Origin: Saprospiraceae bacterium
GTDB taxonomy: Bacteria > Bacteroidota > Bacteroidia > Chitinophagales > Saprospiraceae
DNA length: 9,774 nucleotides
Assembly: GCA_020628755.1 (NCBI GenBank)
Contig: JAHDEQ010000167.1
Location: 1-9,774 of the forward strand
Direction of reading: 5' to 3'
The notes beneath the pieces were generated by a model that did no database searches, had not been told where the DNA came from, and saw nothing but the letters and a program-made list of their open reading frames with translations. This document shows positions 7,566 through 9,774 of the stretch, piece after piece (position 1 is the first letter of the stretch; every line of letters begins with the position of its first letter). A program made the translations under genes and the position numbers.

Positions 7566-7804
7566 AGAAAAGGATAGCAGTATGATTTAAAGAATTTGCT
7601 TTTTGATTGGTGTTTCGCCAATCGTGCTTACAATCTTTGCATACTTCACTGATTGCCTCTTGATTGAGCGGTCTTTAACTACTATACGTCATTACGGGTT
7701 GGCTTCCATGAAGCCAATAACGTATAGTAGTTAGACCGCAAGGAGTTGAGTCACTCAGTACCGAGCATCTACGAAAAAAACAAAATCGTACCGCTTCCTT
7801 TTCT
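7566..7804 (+). ncRNA. Retron msr-msd RNA, copy 2
   Basis: The a1 arm (7566-7588, inner part AGCAGTATGATTT) pairs with a2 (7783-7804, AAATCGTACCGCT then CCTTTTCT) over about 20 positions with one bulge, one mismatch and a G-U pair. This copy lacks the 16-base AGTAT...ATACT segment of copies 1 and 3. Its msr hairpin is GATTGGTG-TTT-CGCCAATC (7605-7623), a compensated version of the GAATAG/CTATTC stem. The msd-like hairpin (7668-7739) has GCGGTCT and AACTACTATACGT arms (20 bp in total) around a TT bulge at 7675-7676. The CATTACGGG strand and the TTGGCTT/AAGCCAA tip are the same as in copy 1, with loop CCATG. Candidate branching G is G7598. The basal ACTGA/TCAGT pairing is kept. Confidence 0.85.
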
Positions 7805-7819
7805 TTTCAAAAAAACATT

Positions 7820-8067
7820 GAAAAGGATAGTGATGGGATAAAGAATTTGCTTTTAGTATTTGATACTATAGAATAGCGTTTCGCTATTCATGCTTACAAT
7901 CTTTGCATACTTCACTGACTGACTCTTTATACTAGCAGTTAATGCCTACCCCGATAACGGGATGGCTTTCATAAAGCCAGACTCAAGTGGGGTAGGCATA
8001 CTGCTTTGAGTTGAGCCACTCAGTACTGAGCTTCTTCGAAAAAAACGAATCTCATCACTTCCTTTTC
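7820..8067 (+). ncRNA. Retron msr-msd RNA, copy 3
   Basis: The a1 arm GAAAAGGATAGTGATGGGAT (7820-7839) pairs with a2 ATCTCATCACTTCCTTTTC (8049-8067), with one bulged T and one G-U pair. Msr-like hairpins are AGTAT-TTG-ATACT (7855-7867) and the fully paired GAATAGCG-TTT-CGCTATTC (7871-7889). The msd-like hairpin (7935-8004) is the most divergent. GCAGT plus ATGCCTACCCC pairs over 16 bp with a 2-base TA bulge at 7940-7941. A large asymmetric internal loop (GATAACGGGA on one side, GACTCAAGT on the other) and tip stem TGGCTTT/AAAGCCA with loop CAT follow. It is GC-richer than the others. Candidate branching G is G7849. A T-rich tract follows a2 (8064-8072), 24 bases before the RT start. Confidence 0.85.
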
Positions 8068-8096
8068 TTTTTATAAAATTTACTAAAGCCACCATC

Positions 8097-9623
8097 ATGG
8101 ATCAAAATGCACAACCTAAAACAAGAGAAGAATTGTACCAACAATTACGAGAGACTTCCAGAGAAGAACTCATCTATAGCGAGATGGTGCGTTTTGGTTT
8201 TTGGGACGAAGGCGAAGAACAGCCTACCCTCCCCCAACAATTATTGAAAGATAAATTTGCTTTAGAAAAAGAACTCCGTGAACTCCTTGCTCGTGAACGC
8301 AAACTCGACAATCCTGAAAAGTTGATTGCAGAATATCGCAAACAACGCATGAAAGAATCGCGCGAAAAACAACAAGAAAATCGGGAGCAACGAGAAAAAG
8401 AACGCCAAGAAAAAGTGGCAGCTTGGAAAGCCCGCAAACAAAAAGAAATTCTATATTTGGGTGAAGAAGTTTCTGGAGGTTTACACCAAAAAGAATCTCA
8501 ACCCGAAAAACTCGCCAAATATGGTTTATTGGATTATGCTGATGCCGAAGCTTTGGCAACAGCAATGGGCATTACTGTTGGGCAATTATCCTTTCTATCT
8601 TACAATCGTCGAGTTAGCAAAGTTTCCCATTACAAACGCTTTTATATGCCAAAAAAATCAGGCGGACAACGCCTGATTTCTGCGCCCATGCCACGACTCA
8701 AGGCGGCTCAATATTGGATTTTAAATAATATTTTATATAAAGTTCCCACTCATCAAGCTGCTTGTGGATTCAAACCCAACACCTCTATTTTGACCAATGC
8801 CGAACCACACCAAAATCAAGATGTCGTTGTCAATATGGATTTTAAAGATTTCTTTCCGACAGTGACTTTTAGAAGGATAAAAGGTGTTTTCAAAAACTTA
8901 GGTTATTCAGAACACATCGCTACGATTTTGGCAGCTATTTGTACCGAACCTGATGTGGACGAAGTAGTTTTGGATGGAATAACCTATTATACCGCAAAAG
9001 GCGAACGCCACTTGCCGCAAGGTGCGCCAACTAGCCCCGCTTTGACTAATATCCTTTGTTATAAATTAGATGCTCGTTTGGCAGGAATGACAAAAGTTTT
9101 GGATTTTAAATATACTCGCTATGCCGATGATTTGAGTTTTTCGGCCTCAGGTGAAGCCGTCGAGAATTTAAAGAAATTATTGTGGCGCGTTCGTGAAACA
9201 GTAAAAGACGAAGGTTTTAAATTGCATCCTGATAAAACGCGTATCATGCGTAAAGGTGCTCGACAAGAAGTGACAGGAATCGTAGTTAATAATCAACTTG
9301 GTATTCATAAAAAGACCTTGAAAAAATTTAGAGCCTTACTCCATCAAGTTCGTCTCAATGGATGGGAAGGAAAGCGTTGGGGCAACAGCAATGATGTTGT
9401 TGCTGCGGTTTGGGGTTACGCTAATTTTGTAGCAATGGTCAAACCTAAACAAGGTGAGCAATTTTTGACCGAAGTCAAAGCCTTACTAAAATTACATCAA
9501 CGTAAACCTTTACAACAAAAATCAAATTCAAAAATCAATCAACAAATCAAGGAAGAGCAAACTAAAAATCAAGAAAAACCGAAGTCGAAAGACAAAGGAA
9601 AACCACGATGGAAATTGTGGTAA
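8097..9623 (+). CDS. Retron reverse transcriptase
   Basis: This 508-residue protein holds a complete RT core at about residues 180-450. Motif A is NMDFKDFFP with catalytic D248, motif B is LPQGAPTSP (306-314), and motif C is RYADD (341-345) with D344 and D345. Two features mark retron RTs: NAEPH (234-238), matching the NAxxH motif of region X, and VTG (392-394) in region Y. The enzyme should extend from an internal branching G of the msr-msd RNA to make msDNA; three such RNAs lie directly upstream. Before the core there is an unusually long charged, probably coiled-coil extension (about 45-120, rich in K, R, E and Q). After it comes a Lys/Gln-rich tail (about 468-508) that may bind nucleic acid. 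The ATG at 8097 is the first in frame and follows the last a2 arm by 29 bases. Group II intron RTs are excluded by the lack of a maturase domain and of intron RNA. Confidence 0.95.
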   Translation: MDQNAQPKTREELYQQLRETSREELIYSEMVRFGFWDEGEEQPTLPQQLLKDKFALEKELRELLARERKLDNPEKLIAEYRKQRMKESREKQQENREQREKERQEKVAAWKARKQKEILYLGEEVSGGLHQKESQPEKLAKYGLLDYADAEALATAMGITVGQLSFLSYNRRVSKVSHYKRFYMPKKSGGQRLISAPMPRLKAAQYWILNNILYKVPTHQAACGFKPNTSILTNAEPHQNQDVVVNMDFKDFFPTVTFRRIKGVFKNLGYSEHIATILAAICTEPDVDEVVLDGITYYTAKGERHLPQGAPTSPALTNILCYKLDARLAGMTKVLDFKYTRYADDLSFSASGEAVENLKKLLWRVRETVKDEGFKLHPDKTRIMRKGARQEVTGIVVNNQLGIHKKTLKKFRALLHQVRLNGWEGKRWGNSNDVVAAVWGYANFVAMVKPKQGEQFLTEVKALLKLHQRKPLQQKSNSKINQQIKEEQTKNQEKPKSKDKGKPRWKLW

Positions 9624-9774
9624 ACTTACCTCTACATAAAAAATATGTCCTCCAAAGGAACGAAAGCCCCTCTCCTAGCGTTATGTATTTGGAAAAATTC
9701 TGAAAGCTCCATTTTGGACTTTCTCGGACATCAAAAAATTGTTATGATACTCCGCATTTTACACCAACCTTTTA
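9624..9774. other. Downstream flank of the RT gene, nothing recognised
   Basis: No gene of useful length is visible in these 151 bases. A small hairpin ACATA/TATGT with an A5 loop (9634-9648) and one overlapping the RT stop (CCACGAT/ATTGTGG, 9603-9620) exist, but neither is followed by a U-tract. The operon end cannot be fixed from this window. Confidence 0.4.

Larger units (their letters stand above)
7317..8067 (+). repeat. Array of three tandem, divergent retron msr-msd units
   Basis: The 818 bases between the SWIM and RT genes carry no plausible gene. They hold three head-to-tail copies of a roughly 240-250-base element with starts 249 and 254 bases apart. Blocks shared by all three are AAAGAATTTGCTTTT (7333, 7589, 7840), an invariant 24-base block (7388-7411, 7629-7652, 7895-7918) and a nearly constant 24-base block beginning GAGTTGAG (7502-7525, 7743-7766, 8008-8031). 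Between these, hairpin stems differ while base pairing is preserved. Gaps between units are only 9 and 15 bases. The last unit ends 29 bases before the RT start codon, the normal place for retron RNA. Confidence 0.9.

Noticed and set aside
8019..8030. CTCAGTACTGAG palindrome in copy 3 as an operator
   Set aside because: It is perfect only in copy 3. Copies 1 and 2 have TTCAGTGCTGAG and CTCAGTACCGAG without compensation, and the TCAGT part is better explained by pairing with ACTGA at the msd base.
7279..8096. CRISPR or DGR interpretation of the repeats before the RT
   Set aside because: Units are about 250 bases and divergent with conserved folding, not short identical repeats with unique spacers. 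No template/variable repeat pair with adenine-specific changes is seen, and no cas gene is present.
8097..9623. Group II intron RT
   Set aside because: It has no maturase or HNH domain and no intron RNA domains V/VI downstream. NAxxH and VTG motifs point to a retron.
9603..9648. Terminators after the RT gene
   Set aside because: Both small hairpins (9603-9620 and 9634-9648) lack a following U-tract and have short stems.

Overview
This window looks like a low-GC chromosome segment from a member of the Bacteroidota. The signs are A+T-rich genes with few recognisable Shine-Dalgarno sequences and a perfect TAnnTTTG-type -7 box (TATATTTG, 2273-2280) ahead of the main operon. The assignment rests on style and family content only; the species cannot be named from the sequence.

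The left part (1-1937) holds a HipBA-type toxin-antitoxin pair. hipB and hipA overlap by one base (TAATG), and an 11-bp inverted repeat covers the hipB start, probably an operator. A strong bidirectional hairpin (1667-1696) separates hipA from a convergent 78-residue gene of unknown function on the minus strand. A 413-base gap (1938-2350) follows. It contains several small inverted repeats, one of them a good 10+3 bp hairpin, and the promoter of the next operon.

The rest (about 2273-9623) reads as one plus-strand unit that I interpret as a retron defence system. It encodes a 1,092-residue protein with an N-terminal WGR domain and HEAT/ARM-like helical repeats, a 541-residue protein with a winged-helix-like region and a C-terminal SWIM zinc finger, an 818-base non-coding stretch, and a 508-residue reverse transcriptase with retron hallmarks (NAxxH, YADD, VTG). 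From memory, the ARM/WGR plus SWIM plus RT gene set corresponds to the published retron type XIII; I could not check this here.

The most striking feature is the non-coding stretch. Instead of one msr-msd RNA it contains three tandem, divergent copies (7317-7556, 7566-7804, 7820-8067). Each has its own complementary a1/a2 ends, a conserved msr-like hairpin, an invariant 24-base core and a long msd-like hairpin. The hairpin stems differ in sequence between copies while pairing is kept. One RT therefore seems to be supplied with three different templates, which would give three different msDNAs. The three copies share features in different pairwise combinations, as if modules had been exchanged between them.

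Inferred working model: the RT uses the three RNAs to make three RNA-DNA hybrids, which hold the WGR-HEAT and SWIM proteins in check or act as sensors. Disturbance of any of them, for example by a phage nuclease, recombinase or inhibitor, would release the effector. The sequence supports the parts list and the RNA structures, not the mechanism.
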